Shown: positions 8,877 to 19,614 of the stretch, in pieces | Layout of the letters: each line of letters starts with the position of its first letter | Numbering within the stretch: the stretch's first letter is position 1 | DNA from: Pirellula sp. | GTDB lineage: Bacteria; Planctomycetota; Planctomycetia; Pirellulales; Pirellulaceae | NCBI GenBank assembly: GCA_025459355.1 | Contig: JALOQS010000026.1 | Span: forward strand, 1 to 32,544 | Direction: 5' to 3' | Length of the DNA: 32,544 bases | Position numbers and translations under genes: made by a program | Notes under the pieces: generated by a model | The model's database searches: none | Seen by the model: only the letters and a program-made list of their open reading frames with translations | Told to the model about the DNA's origin: nothing

Positions 8877-10030
8877 TCAGATCGTGTGTTGGGATTCTCG
8901 TTTCTATTGAGAGACTTGCTCGTTAACATGCGATTCCAATCCCATTCTTTTGGTATCGCTTTTCCATTCATGCAGTTTAAAAGTGCATCCGCCAGTAGAG
9001 GGGACATCAGGGACCCCTTGGAACCGAGACCGTTCAAGCAGAACAAGGACGGATGTTCTCTATGCTGGCCGATTAATGGATGTCGATCGTAGCTAGCGGG
9101 GCGAACGGCGGCTCGATGCTTTAAGACTTTAATCGAAGCATTGCGAGACGGCGGAGCGAGCAATTCGCGAAATCGATCGAGTAGAGTCACTCTCGCCTCA
9201 ACCACTTCGGCACGGTCGTCGACGACGCCATCGAGGGTCTTGCGATCATAGGTTGCCCCGAGCAATAGTTCTCCGTTCCCATCAGGTACAATCCATGCCG
9301 AGTGGTGGACGACGTGGTCGGTAGGAAAGGCAGGTGGGGCAGCGATTTTTAGGATATCACCGCGAGCCGGATGAAGAGGCAAGTCTCGAAACCAACGGTT
9401 TTCGCGAGCCGCGAAACCTTGGCAAAAAAAGATCGCATCAAAACAGCCATCCAAACCTGCGATTTTCGGTTGGGGAGTGAAGACAATGTCGCGATCGCAA
9501 TCAAGATCCATTTCGTGGAGCGACGATTGCCTTTGAAGAAAATCCTTTGTCGCATCTAGGTAAGAGCTGGTTTCTAATCTAGCCGCCGGTTGCAGCAGGG
9601 CTGCAGAAAACGGCATGTTCAACACGGGACATGCTTGTCTATCAAACGGTTGCACCGAAGGCATGGTCTCGTTCTCAGGTGGCACGTTCCATCGGTTTTG
9701 GAAGAGCGATTGTTCTTCGGCGGACTGAAAAACTTTTAACGCCGGTTGTTCATGCCAGAATTGACCGCCAGTTGTTTGTTCGATCCGCTTGTAGAATGTT
9801 CGAGCCATTGGGAAAAAAAGATCCCATTGCCAGCTGGCAGCGGCCCGGCCGCCTGTGATGGGGGTTACCAAGCCAGCTGCAACGCGCGAGCAGCTTTCTG
9901 AATCAGCACGATCAATCACCGTGATTGACCAGCCTCTGTGGATAGCCTGCCATGCGACAGCGGCGCCAGCTAGGCCGCACCCAATGATCGCGATCGAGGG
10001 AGGTTCATCACCGTGCAATCGATTCAGCAT
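8873..10030 (-). CDS. FAD-dependent oxidoreductase (DAO / glycine-oxidase fold)
   Basis: N-terminal Rossmann motif IAIIGCGLAGAAVAWQAIHRGWSITVIDRA; C-terminal HRAAVRPASYDRHPLIGQH and GLGSKGSLMSPLLA. Stop overlaps the convergent kinase stop by 4 nt. Confidence 0.85.
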   Translation of the reverse strand: MLNRLHGDEPPSIAIIGCGLAGAAVAWQAIHRGWSITVIDRADSESCSRVAAGLVTPITGGRAAASWQWDLFFPMARTFYKRIEQTTGGQFWHEQPALKVFQSAEEQSLFQNRWNVPPENETMPSVQPFDRQACPVLNMPFSAALLQPAARLETSSYLDATKDFLQRQSSLHEMDLDCDRDIVFTPQPKIAGLDGCFDAIFFCQGFAARENRWFRDLPLHPARGDILKIAAPPAFPTDHVVHHSAWIVPDGNGELLLGATYDRKTLDGVVDDRAEVVEARVTLLDRFRELLAPPSRNASIKVLKHRAAVRPASYDRHPLIGQHREHPSLFCLNGLGSKGSLMSPLLADALLNCMNGKAIPKEWDWNRMLTSKSLNRNENPNTRSD

Positions 10031-10063
10031 AGGATCTACACTCCACTCAAAATCACAATTGAT

Positions 10064-10930
10064 CTAGTTGGCGGAACTAGGTAGAGCCTCGGATGCATTT
10101 TGACCGTTTGATGACGTCGTGTGCTTGGCTCGCAAATTGAGTATTTCCACAAACAAAGAAAAGAGCATAGCGAAATATACGTAGCCTTTGCTAACGTGTG
10201 TGCCGCTACCGTCAGCAACAAGCATCGCGCCGATCATCACCAAAAATGAAACGGCTAACATTTTTACCGTAGGGTGTTTTTCGACGAAGCTAGCGACTTG
10301 ATTTGCGAACACCATCATAACCCCGACGGAGATAAGGACAGCGGTAACCATGACCCAGAGTTGGTCGGCTAGTCCCACGGCGGTGATCACAGAGTCGAGG
10401 GAGAAAACCAGATCGAGGATGGTGATCTGGACGATTACCGATGAGTAGCTTGGGCGAGCCGTAATCGTATGTTCGCTGGCTTCCCCTCCAACCATATGAT
10501 GAATTTCCTTGACGCTCTTCCATAGGAGAAAGAGACCTCCACCGATGAGAACCAGATCTTTCAGAGATAGGCCGTTGATTTCAGGGCGTTCTTGAAGCCA
10601 AGCTTTAGCTGACTCCCCTATTGGCAGACTATCTAGCATGAAGAACGGTTGGTTCATTTTGACGATTAGGAAAATGAAACCCAGCAATACCAATCGCATC
10701 CCCATCGCCATAGCCAAGCCTACCAGCCGAGCAGACTTTTGCTGATGTTTGGGAAGCTTGCCCGTTAAAACCGATAAAAAGACCAAGTTATCGATTCCCA
10801 GCACGATTTCCATGGCGGTTAGAGCCGTCAATGCGATCAGGCTGCTGGTCAGGCTGCCATCAGAGGTAATGCCGCCAGCCATAAACAATGGCTGTTGAAA
10901 AAAGGGTATAAGTGTTTCCATGAGCAGCAA
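10064..10930 (-). CDS. TerC family integral membrane protein
   Basis: TAMEIVLGIDNLVFLSVLTGKLP and ITILDLVFSLDSVITAVGLA motifs with multiple TM helices. Start may be ATG at 10921 (METLIPFF). Confidence 0.9.
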   Translation of the reverse strand: MLLMETLIPFFQQPLFMAGGITSDGSLTSSLIALTALTAMEIVLGIDNLVFLSVLTGKLPKHQQKSARLVGLAMAMGMRLVLLGFIFLIVKMNQPFFMLDSLPIGESAKAWLQERPEINGLSLKDLVLIGGGLFLLWKSVKEIHHMVGGEASEHTITARPSYSSVIVQITILDLVFSLDSVITAVGLADQLWVMVTAVLISVGVMMVFANQVASFVEKHPTVKMLAVSFLVMIGAMLVADGSGTHVSKGYVYFAMLFSLFVEILNLRAKHTTSSNGQNASEALPSSAN

Positions 10931-11061
10931 AATAGGGGGATATGAGGGTTAGAACGCGGGAATGCTTTGCATTTTCTGATGCGAATCGGATAAAATAAGG
11001 TAGATCTTCTCGATACTTCTACTGCGGTTTTCCACTGCCGTCCCAACAATCTGAAATCACC

Positions 11062-13197
11062 GTGATTCCATTTCGCATGCAATGCCCGGGTTGCCAGGCC
11101 AAGGTTGTAGTCAAGCACTCAGCGCTGCTGGGTAAATCTCTGCCATGCCCGAAATGCAAGCACGCTATTGTCGTGCCGAAGCAAGGGCCCATTTCTAATC
11201 CAAGTGGGGCGCCAAGCCGAGAACCTTCTCCGAGTTTTGATTCTACGGCGTTAACCAAAGAGGACTATGGCGATTGGGACGAAGTTCTCTCGAATTTACC
11301 TCAAAACCTGACCGGCGTTGATCCCGAACAGATCGATTGGAGTCCGATCGGCGGCAACGATGGCACATCTGATTCAACGATCCATTTTCAACCGGTCGAT
11401 ACAGCACCACCCCAGCCATCGACCGCTAGCGATTGGCAAAGCAAAAACGTCAAGAAACGCCGCCAATTGTTGCTGGTCGCGACCATTGCCGTACTGAGTT
11501 CCGTGCTGGCGGGAATCGGCTTTTTTAGTTTTCTCTCGTTCATGAAGGATGATCAGGTCGTTCAGGCAGGTAACAAACAATTGACCGAGGAGAACGCCAA
11601 CGGAGCACCAGTTCAGACCGATGGCAAATCCGAGCCGACCAAGGAAACCGAGCCCAAGCCCGATTCCAATCCGGCGTTACCAGACGAAAAGGAATCCCCT
11701 CAAATTCCCCCGGGTGAACAAACAGCCAATGGGGATGGCAAGAGCGTCCCGGTCGTTATTCCTTCTGCGAACTCCAATACAACCAACGCAACGGACTCGA
11801 ATTCGTCTGATAACAACGGTACGGCTAACAGCGGTGCACCTAACATGCCTGACAAGGGTTCATCTGAGACGGCCCTTCCTGGAAAAGGGGATTTAGCTTC
11901 CGACGGTAAACCCGAGGAGTCAACGACAACAACCGATGTAGCGGCTGAGCTCGCCTACAAACTCCCGCCGGAATTGCAAAGGGTAAAGGACCTGTTAAAC
12001 AATAGTCGTGGGACATTCGGATCCGACGCAGGTTTTCGTCCACCATCCTCGGTCGATGACCTGGACCTCGAAAGCCTACAGTATCCAGAGATGGATATCT
12101 TTCATCCCGAAGCCAAGATGCTGGGTGATTGGAAACAAGCCTCTTCGCTCAGCATTCCTAGGATGAGTGCACCCAATGACGTTCCCTTGGCCCTGGGTTT
12201 AGAAGGGTTCGCAAGAATCACCAACATCGGCATCACGATTGATTGGCAAGCGTGCAGGGCCAGAGGTGTGCAATCGAATCCACTCGTATCTATTAAGTTC
12301 GAGAACAAGACGATCGCGGGTTTCCTCGATGAAGTTCTTGCTTCCGAGGGGCTCCGTTTGAATTTGGATCCCAAGGGTTTTCCCATTGTCGCACCTGCTT
12401 CGTTGCCTGAAAAATCAACCGCTTCCGTGAAGTGGAATGTGAGTGAGATCTGTGCAGCGGGATTTGAAAAGGAAACGGCAGAGCTGTTAATCTCGATGTG
12501 CAATGTGAAAGATTACTGTTCGTACGTTGATGGTGGTTTGGTTTGGAATGAGAACGCATCGTTGATCGATAAGGCCATGGTCTACGAAACGATTAGGCAC
12601 CTTGCAAAAATCACGGGCAAACCGATTCCGAGTTGGCCCTCGACCGAGTTGTTTAAAGAAACGCAATTCTCGGTGGATAATTGGAGAGACAGTCGCAGCG
12701 CTGCAAACCGAACATTGCCAGACGCTGCTTTCGTTTTAGAAAGTCGTTCCGCAATAAGCATACTGCAAGAAGCAGCAATGATGGTCGACAATCAAATCAT
12801 TGTTGATTGGAAGTCAGCCTGGGGTCACGGATTAACACCGACAGAGGAGATGATCTTAGTGCTGCGAAATAGAACGTTCGCTCAAGTTTCTAAGAAGCTG
12901 TTAGTCGAATATGCATTGGAGCTAATCCCGATCGACTCTCGCACATTTTGGTTGACGACTGGGAAAGTTCGGCAGATGAGTCTGTGCGTAGTTCCCATCA
13001 AACCACCTGCGGAACTAAACATGGATTTGGTCAAACGAACGTTAGCCAAACTTCGTCCGATTGGGGACGATGGTTTAAGTCGGTTTCAGTTGCGGCCCGT
13101 GCCAGGTATGCAGGGCATTTACTTCGCTCGCATTTGCCCGCCTAACATTAACACCATCTTTCAAGAAGAATTCGCCAGCGTGTTTGGTTGGCAATAA
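11062..13197 (+). CDS. Zinc-ribbon (MJ0042-like) single-TM protein with two STN/secretin-like repeats
   Basis: N-terminal MQCPGCQAKVVVKHSALLGKSLPCPKC, low-complexity Pro/Asn/Ser linker after a TM (LLLVATIAVLSSVLAGIGFFSFL), C-terminal domain with internal similarity. Start may be 11077. Confidence 0.7.
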   Translation: MIPFRMQCPGCQAKVVVKHSALLGKSLPCPKCKHAIVVPKQGPISNPSGAPSREPSPSFDSTALTKEDYGDWDEVLSNLPQNLTGVDPEQIDWSPIGGNDGTSDSTIHFQPVDTAPPQPSTASDWQSKNVKKRRQLLLVATIAVLSSVLAGIGFFSFLSFMKDDQVVQAGNKQLTEENANGAPVQTDGKSEPTKETEPKPDSNPALPDEKESPQIPPGEQTANGDGKSVPVVIPSANSNTTNATDSNSSDNNGTANSGAPNMPDKGSSETALPGKGDLASDGKPEESTTTTDVAAELAYKLPPELQRVKDLLNNSRGTFGSDAGFRPPSSVDDLDLESLQYPEMDIFHPEAKMLGDWKQASSLSIPRMSAPNDVPLALGLEGFARITNIGITIDWQACRARGVQSNPLVSIKFENKTIAGFLDEVLASEGLRLNLDPKGFPIVAPASLPEKSTASVKWNVSEICAAGFEKETAELLISMCNVKDYCSYVDGGLVWNENASLIDKAMVYETIRHLAKITGKPIPSWPSTELFKETQFSVDNWRDSRSAANRTLPDAAFVLESRSAISILQEAAMMVDNQIIVDWKSAWGHGLTPTEEMILVLRNRTFAQVSKKLLVEYALELIPIDSRTFWLTTGKVRQMSLCVVPIKPPAELNMDLVKRTLAKLRPIGDDGLSRFQLRPVPGMQGIYFARICPPNINTIFQEEFASVFGWQ

Positions 13198-13250
13198 ATT
13201 AATAAACACAGCTAGTCGCACCAGAGTGCATCAGAAGAGTTGGCGATGGT

Positions 13251-14399
13251 TTAAGTCGCGTCAAAGTAAGGTATTCCCAGCATTTTAGCCATGCGTCGTG
13301 GACGAATCATGGACTGTTGCATCGCCGTTGATTCATTGAGATCGCGGCGGTCACTGCACATAGGATGCGGATCTGTTGACTGGATGATACCTAATATTTT
13401 AAGCACGTGAGCGGTGCTATGTTTGTACGCAGCGACGCTTTCCGAAGCATCAAATCGAAAGACTTGATCCTCCAAGGATTGAATTGCTTCAAAGAGTTTA
13501 TAAACCCTGGTATCGAAATGACCATGGCGGGTTGGAAATCGTTTTTCAGCCACATTGTTACCGAGCCACATATCTTTGGCCGCGCAAATAAGCGGAGCGG
13601 AACTACTGGCTGCACCGATGAGAAGAGGCATGCCAATTTTGATAGCCGTAGCGATTCCAAAGTCGTCGCCGCTGTGCGGAGAAAAGTTGAGAGACAAGTC
13701 CCTGCACATGGCTGACCAGTACAGGAAATGGGGGACATCGAGCGTGCTAACTTTGCCACCAACGAATTTTGGATGACTCGCCAATTGCCAGAGCAGCCAA
13801 GGCTCAAAAGGTGTCGCCCACGGAACAAACGATGGCTCTAAAGCATGAACAATGCCAGGCCGCTCAAGTCGTTCAGCGATGGCAAAGTATCCGTCTCGCC
13901 GTTCCTCTGGGCAAAGAGAGTTAAGCCAGCGAGAAGTCATGATCATGACCTCGCAGTTATCGTGTTCTTGAACGAGGTCCATCAAAGGATAATAGCGCTC
14001 GACGAGAAACTTGGAATCTGAGTCCGCCCCGCGCGCAGTGACCCCAGCAATAAATTTCGAGTTCGGAAACTCCGAGCGGAAACGTTTGAGCACTTCCGAA
14101 TAAGTATCGTTGTCCAGCTGAAAGATGTAACCCGTGTCAGCGTTAAGAACCGGCACCAACTCAACACCGTAGTACTCCGCCGAATCCATCATCCATCGGA
14201 TGCTTTTGTAAAAACCGGACCAATCTGGCTTGCCGTCGTGAAAGGGAAGCAGGACCGCCGCGCACAATCTGGCCCGCGTCTGATGATCGATCAACGACTC
14301 TTCGGACGTCCAACCCCATTTGGTCTCCATCCAAGTCGTCGTTGGTTTGAGTTCCGATGGATGTGATATCAAGTGACAGGCGTCGTCGGATTCATGCAT
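13251..14399 (-). CDS. Dihydrodipicolinate synthase-like (DapA-family TIM barrel) protein
   Basis: VLLPFHDGKPDWSGFYKSIRWMMDSAEYYGVELVPVLNADTGYIFQLD...KFIAGVTARG resembles the DapA fold. ATG at 14399 (MHESDD) chosen because the longer ORF overlaps the upstream gene. Confidence 0.6.
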   Translation of the reverse strand: MHESDDACHLISHPSELKPTTTWMETKWGWTSEESLIDHQTRARLCAAVLLPFHDGKPDWSGFYKSIRWMMDSAEYYGVELVPVLNADTGYIFQLDNDTYSEVLKRFRSEFPNSKFIAGVTARGADSDSKFLVERYYPLMDLVQEHDNCEVMIMTSRWLNSLCPEERRDGYFAIAERLERPGIVHALEPSFVPWATPFEPWLLWQLASHPKFVGGKVSTLDVPHFLYWSAMCRDLSLNFSPHSGDDFGIATAIKIGMPLLIGAASSSAPLICAAKDMWLGNNVAEKRFPTRHGHFDTRVYKLFEAIQSLEDQVFRFDASESVAAYKHSTAHVLKILGIIQSTDPHPMCSDRRDLNESTAMQQSMIRPRRMAKMLGIPYFDAT

Positions 14400-14464
14400 A
14401 GTTCGATAGGAGAGTAGAAGGTGAGTGCTGAGAATTCCGATTTGTATTCGCGTTGAGCAAGCCG

Positions 14465-14998
14465 CTAGTTCTCGGGGTTGAGTCTGGATTTCCGTCTTCT
14501 TCGTTTCGCTTGAATGGGTTGCCAGAAAAGCCACAGTCCCGACAGCAACATAAGGAGTAGGCCTACGCCGGCGGGAAAAAAGATTCCCAGTTTGCTCAAG
14601 TCACCCAAGAAATAGGATCCGTCGTGGAGTGACTCGATCCAATCCGATCGACGAATCGCGACTTGCATGATCTCGCCCGTCGCGGAGTCCAACTGCATTT
14701 CCCAATCACCGGTCAGCACGAGCTTGGTGATTCCTTTGGAAGGCCTGACATCAATTCTCTGAACATTTGACCAGTCAAAAGATTCAAAGCCATCGTGCGA
14801 TCGCACTTTTTCGAGCATGTCAGCAAAGGAAAGGCTGGGCGTTTTGGCGGTCCCTTTCTTTTCGGGAGGCTGAACCCAAGTCCATTGCTTTTTGACTTGC
14901 AGCATCAGGCCCGTGGCAACAACGACTGTCAGGGGCAATGCAACGAGTAGCGTCAGCCAGTAATGGATTCGACGGTTCAGCACGTGGGGTTTCATCAT
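14465..14998 (-). CDS. PepSY-associated TM helix domain protein
   Basis: HVLNRRIHYWLTLLVALPLTVVVATGLMLQVKKQWTWVQPP and TGDWEMQLDSATGEIMQV; C-terminal TM with LWLFWQPIQAKRRRRKS. Confidence 0.75.
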   Translation of the reverse strand: MMKPHVLNRRIHYWLTLLVALPLTVVVATGLMLQVKKQWTWVQPPEKKGTAKTPSLSFADMLEKVRSHDGFESFDWSNVQRIDVRPSKGITKLVLTGDWEMQLDSATGEIMQVAIRRSDWIESLHDGSYFLGDLSKLGIFFPAGVGLLLMLLSGLWLFWQPIQAKRRRRKSRLNPEN

Positions 14999-15610
14999 GG
15001 CAACAACGGAAACGAAGAAGCGGAGATCGAAATGGATTTGAGCAGCCCAGAGAGACGGACCGGACTTACTTTACCAACCCTCTGATCGATTTTCTAATGG
15101 ATAACTTCACTAGCCGGGCCGCCCCAGTGAGTTTCGTGAAAGACGAGGGTTAGCATAAGTGACGCAATCGTCAAATTGGATGCGACTATTTGTCAGACCT
15201 AAAAACCGACAACAGAAATAAGGGATTTCGGTAAGATTTGTGCCGAATCGAGTGGCTCCGAGGCGTGAACTGCGGCGAGATACCTTTCGCTCCTTTCATG
15301 TACTCTGTAAACTCGTGCAAAATTTGCAAAGATTGGGTAAAAACTCTGCGTCGACTGGCTGTTTATCGGGCGAAAACAGGGAAAAACCTATGTGTTTTGT
15401 CTGATTGGCGGCGATAGATCAGAGGCAGAGCTGGCTCGGAATGCAGCTCGGCGATCGTATGATTTTTTGAACCTTTTGTTTGCGTTTTTTTGCGGCATGG
15501 TAATAAGGCGTCGCGGTTACACTCTTCGGCCTTGCTGAAGAAACGTCGCCGAATTTGTAACTATGTCTGACGAGACGAACCGTCGGATACCACTGTCCCG
15601 TTAACTACTC

Positions 15611-16309
15611 ATGACAACCCAAAGATTTCTTTATCCTAGATGGACCAATAAGTTTCTGGCGTTGCTAGGCGTGTTGATCGCCGGCGGCGGGGCTTATGCT
15701 GGTGTGTTGTTCCTTGGGGCGACCAGTCCGGTTACTCTCAATACGAAGTACAGACCAACTCAGCCGGTCCCATTTAGCCATGCACTGCATGCTGGGCAGC
15801 TGAAAATGGACTGCCGGTATTGCCACAATTCCGTTGATAAGTCAGCACACTCCTCCATTCCCCCAACCCAGACCTGCGTAAACTGCCACAGTCCTAAGAC
15901 GGCTGAGGGCGGGGCACCGACATTGTCTGCTGTGCATGCTGAGAGCAAAAAGCTCAAGCCAGTGCACGAAAGCTGGCGAACAGGGGAATCGATTGACTGG
16001 GTCCGGATTCACCGGTTGCCCGACTATGTGTACTTTAATCACTCCATCCACATTGCACGTGGCGTTTCCTGCGTTACTTGCCACGGTCGCGTCGACAAGA
16101 TGGAAGAAGTTTACCAAGCGGAGGATCAATCGATGACTTGGTGTATCGATTGCCACCGCAATCCGGCTCCTCATATTCGGCCAGCCGACCAAGTTACCAA
16201 CCTAGGATGGAGCTTGGATTCCGAAGAAGAGCAGCTTGCACTGGGCAAGAAGCTCGTAGAAGAAAACAACATCAACCCTCAAACCAACTGCGCAGTGTGT
16301 CACCGATGA
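15611..16309 (+). CDS. actA: Alternative Complex III subunit ActA, pentaheme cytochrome c
   Basis: N-terminal TM anchor and five CxxCH motifs (CRYCH, CVNCH, CVTCH, CIDCH, CAVCH); first gene of an act operon. Confidence 0.93.
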   Translation: MTTQRFLYPRWTNKFLALLGVLIAGGGAYAGVLFLGATSPVTLNTKYRPTQPVPFSHALHAGQLKMDCRYCHNSVDKSAHSSIPPTQTCVNCHSPKTAEGGAPTLSAVHAESKKLKPVHESWRTGESIDWVRIHRLPDYVYFNHSIHIARGVSCVTCHGRVDKMEEVYQAEDQSMTWCIDCHRNPAPHIRPADQVTNLGWSLDSEEEQLALGKKLVEENNINPQTNCAVCHR

Positions 16310-19300
16310 GCCTCACCGGTCAAGAACATCAGCAACGATATTTTCGTAGCATTGACGAGCTGCAGCAAACTCCTGAATTTCAGCAGTTTGTAACTCGTGA
16401 GTTTCCCCAAGCGGCCTCGGAGTTTCCCGAGGGTGTGTCGCGTCGACGTTGGATCCAGATGATGGGTGCATCTCTGGCGCTCGGTGGGGTCGCTGGATGC
16501 CGCTATCATCGTGAAGAGATTGGCGCGTTTGTTGTTCGTCCTGAAGGGCGAGTGCCTGGGATTCCCGAGTACTTTGCTACAAATTTCGAGTGGGCGGGTA
16601 GCGTTGTCAATGCGTTGATCGCGAACCTCGAAGGGCGTCCGCTCAAGGTCGACGGCAACCCAGACCACCCAGCTTACGCAAACTCACAGCCAAAGAACTT
16701 TACCGAGAACAAGAAGCTGCGATCCGCAGGTACGACTGCGATAACACAAGCGTCGATCCTGTCGTTGTACGACCAAGATCGCATAGCGAACCCGCTGCTG
16801 CGTGAGAAGCTTCGTTCGTCACCGAAGAAATTCAGCTCGGAAGAAGCTGCGAACAAGACAGCGGCCTGGGACGCATTCTCTCAGTTCATCGAAGATCAGA
16901 AAAAGGTCTTGGCAGGAACCCAAGGAGAAGGACTCGCGATTCTATTCGAGCCTACTCAGAGCCCTTCGTTGCGACGAGCTCTTGCGGATGCCGCCGCAAT
17001 GTATCCCAAGGCCAAACTCGTCAAGTACGAGTCGGTTTACACTGGCAAAGTTAGCAAGGCGTTGGAATCTGTCGGGGCTGCGGGCGGCTCGATCGGTTTG
17101 AACCTTGATGCGGCCAAAGTCATCGTGAGCTTGGATGCTGATTTGTTTGGGGCAGATGCCAACAGCGTCCACAATGCGAGACAATTTGCGAACCATCGCA
17201 GTCCAGATGGAGAGTGGGTCAATCGTTTGTATGTGATCGAGTCGCAGTACTCGGTGACAGGTTCAGCGGCCGACTTCCGATTGGCACTGCAATCTCGTCA
17301 AATAGCCGCATTACTCAAGAAGATTGAGTCAGCCATTGACGCTGGTACTGTCGTCGAAGACAAGATTGAGGACACGTACTACAACAAGCTTGACGATGCG
17401 GGCAAAGTGGCGCGAGTTATTGAATGTATCGCGAGCGACCTGTTGAGTCACAAGGGCGAGTCGGCCTTATGCGTTGGATCGCATCTTGATCTGAACGTTC
17501 AATTGGCAGCGCTTCGAATCAACCAAAAGCTTGGAAACCTAGGCAAGACCGTCAACGTTTATGTTGCTCCCAACGAGCTAGCAGACGTTGGCACGATGAA
17601 GCTTGATGATTTCGTCAACCAAGCCAGCTCGTTCAAGTCGGTATGGATACTGGCAAACAATCCAGTCTTTACCGTGCCTGGCGATTTGGCGTTGGCAGCA
17701 GCGATCGAGAAGATCCCGGACTCGGTTTACTTGGGCAACCATGACGACGAAACAGCTGAACTGTGCAAATGGACGGTTCCGGCTGCTCACCCCTTTGAAG
17801 TTTGGGGTGACGTTCGAAACGTTGATGGAACGTACGGTGTTGGCCAGCCTTTGATCGATCCGTTGCTAGATAGCAAGTCGCCGATCGAGTTTCTTGCGAT
17901 GCTCGCTGGGCTACCGGTGACTTCAGGGCAACAATATGTCATGGAAACGGCCAAGGCGGTGAGTGGTGGCACACTCAGCGAACGAGTTTGGAAAGAGACT
18001 CTGCATAGCGGTTTCTTGGCAGGCAGTGCTTTGATATCTTTCGCGGGAGAGTTGACCTTCACATCGGCGGCGACCGAAGGCGATGGGGTAGCAATTTCGG
18101 CAAACGAATTGCCTGACGGAGAAATTACGCTCGGTTTAGACAAAAAGCAGCTCGAAGTAGTCCTTCGTCCGAGCGATACCGTTTACGACGGACGATTGGC
18201 TAACAATGGATGGTTGCAAGAGTGTCCACAACCGATCACCAAGCTGACTTGGGATAACGCAGCGATTTGCAGTATCGGCACGGCTCGGGAACTGGGCTTG
18301 AAGCAAGGCGAATTGGCGAGTTTGCGAGTTGGCGAATCCAATGTTTTGCTCCCCGTGTTCGTGGTTCCTGGGCATGCAGAAGGATCGTTTACGGTCAATC
18401 TTGGTTACGGTCGTGCCAAGGGCAAGGCTGGTATCAACGGTAGTGAGGTTGGAACCAATCTGTCGTCCTTCCGAAGATGGAACCAAGCGTCGGTTTACAC
18501 CAGCGTTGAAGTCAAGAACACGACAACGCCATATCCTCTCGCGACCACTCAAGATCACTTCGCAATTGAAGACGAAGGTGGTATGCGTGAGAACGCCAAG
18601 CGTGCTCCAGCGTTGATCCGCGAGGGAACGTTTGATGAATTCAAGACGAATTCGAATTTCGCGTTCGAAACCGTTGAGCACCATTTCGAGAACAAATCGT
18701 TGTGGGAAGAGCCAAAGGTTGACTTGAACCACAAGTGGGGCATGGCGATCGACCTCAACAAATGCATTGGTTGCAATGCGTGTGTGGTCGCATGTCAGTC
18801 GGAGAATAACGTACCGATCGTCGGCAAAGAGCAAGTTCGTAAGGGTCGTGAGATGCACTGGTTGCGACTCGACCGGTATTTCACCTGCGATATGGAAGCG
18901 ACTCAAGCCAAGGGTTCGTTCAAAGATCCGGTTGATCCTACCATTGTGACGCAACCAATGATGTGCTCGCACTGCGAGACCGCACCGTGCGAACAAGTTT
19001 GCCCAGTTGCTGCGACAGTTCATACCGAAGAAGGCATCAACGCGATGGCCTACAACCGCTGCATCGGGACCCGCTATTGCGGTAACAACTGCCCGACCAA
19101 AGTGCGACGCTTTAACTACTTCAGCTATGTTGAGCAATATGGTTACAACTACGGTTGGACCGATAACCGAGAAAAGGCATCTGCCAAGTTGCAGTCTCTG
19201 GTTCTCAACCCCGAAGTAACCGTTCGTGGTCGTGGTGTCATGGAAAAATGCACCTATTGCATTCAGCGAGTGCAAAACGGAAAGATTCATGCCAAGACCA

Positions 19301-19614
19301 AGGGGGACGGAAGAGTGCATGATGGTGACGTCATCACCGCTTGCCAACAAGCGTGTCCGACCCAAGCGATCGTTTTTGGAGATTTGCACGACAAGACCAG
19401 CCGGGTCTACAAGTCGCACAATGATCCGCGAGCGTATGCCGTTCTAGAAGAACTCAACATTAAGCCAAGAACATTGTATCTTGCTAAGATTCGCAATGTT
19501 CCTAAGCGTTTGCAAACTGCTACCCAAGTAAATCCGCACAGGCCGGGAGATGAAGCTCACGGTCACTCGGATGATCACTCACACGAATCAGGTGACCATG
19601 GCCACCACAGCTAA
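16306..19614 (+). CDS. actB: Alternative Complex III iron-sulfur subunit ActB (molybdopterin-oxidoreductase-like plus ferredoxin domain)
   Basis: TAT-like [18 protein letters not shown]-terminal Fe-S clusters [45 protein letters not shown]...ACQQACP. ATG at 16306 overlaps the actA TGA; the tracked start at 16078 lies inside actA. Confidence 0.94.
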   Translation: MSLTGQEHQQRYFRSIDELQQTPEFQQFVTREFPQAASEFPEGVSRRRWIQMMGASLALGGVAGCRYHREEIGAFVVRPEGRVPGIPEYFATNFEWAGSVVNALIANLEGRPLKVDGNPDHPAYANSQPKNFTENKKLRSAGTTAITQASILSLYDQDRIANPLLREKLRSSPKKFSSEEAANKTAAWDAFSQFIEDQKKVLAGTQGEGLAILFEPTQSPSLRRALADAAAMYPKAKLVKYESVYTGKVSKALESVGAAGGSIGLNLDAAKVIVSLDADLFGADANSVHNARQFANHRSPDGEWVNRLYVIESQYSVTGSAADFRLALQSRQIAALLKKIESAIDAGTVVEDKIEDTYYNKLDDAGKVARVIECIASDLLSHKGESALCVGSHLDLNVQLAALRINQKLGNLGKTVNVYVAPNELADVGTMKLDDFVNQASSFKSVWILANNPVFTVPGDLALAAAIEKIPDSVYLGNHDDETAELCKWTVPAAHPFEVWGDVRNVDGTYGVGQPLIDPLLDSKSPIEFLAMLAGLPVTSGQQYVMETAKAVSGGTLSERVWKETLHSGFLAGSALISFAGELTFTSAATEGDGVAISANELPDGEITLGLDKKQLEVVLRPSDTVYDGRLANNGWLQECPQPITKLTWDNAAICSIGTARELGLKQGELASLRVGESNVLLPVFVVPGHAEGSFTVNLGYGRAKGKAGINGSEVGTNLSSFRRWNQASVYTSVEVKNTTTPYPLATTQDHFAIEDEGGMRENAKRAPALIREGTFDEFKTNSNFAFETVEHHFENKSLWEEPKVDLNHKWGMAIDLNKCIGCNACVVACQSENNVPIVGKEQVRKGREMHWLRLDRYFTCDMEATQAKGSFKDPVDPTIVTQPMMCSHCETAPCEQVCPVAATVHTEEGINAMAYNRCIGTRYCGNNCPTKVRRFNYFSYVEQYGYNYGWTDNREKASAKLQSLVLNPEVTVRGRGVMEKCTYCIQRVQNGKIHAKTKGDGRVHDGDVITACQQACPTQAIVFGDLHDKTSRVYKSHNDPRAYAVLEELNIKPRTLYLAKIRNVPKRLQTATQVNPHRPGDEAHGHSDDHSHESGDHGHHS

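Noticed and set aside
14400-14534. N-terminal extension of the DapA-like ORF
   Set aside because: Overlaps the PepSY gene and lacks family-like sequence; ATG at 14399 preferred.
16078-16305. N-terminal extension of the actB ORF as tracked
   Set aside because: Lies inside actA in another frame; ATG at 16306 overlapping the actA stop is the natural start.
18136-19419. 427-aa minus-strand ORF opposite actB
   Set aside because: Antisense shadow of the strongly supported actB Fe-S region; no recognisable domain.
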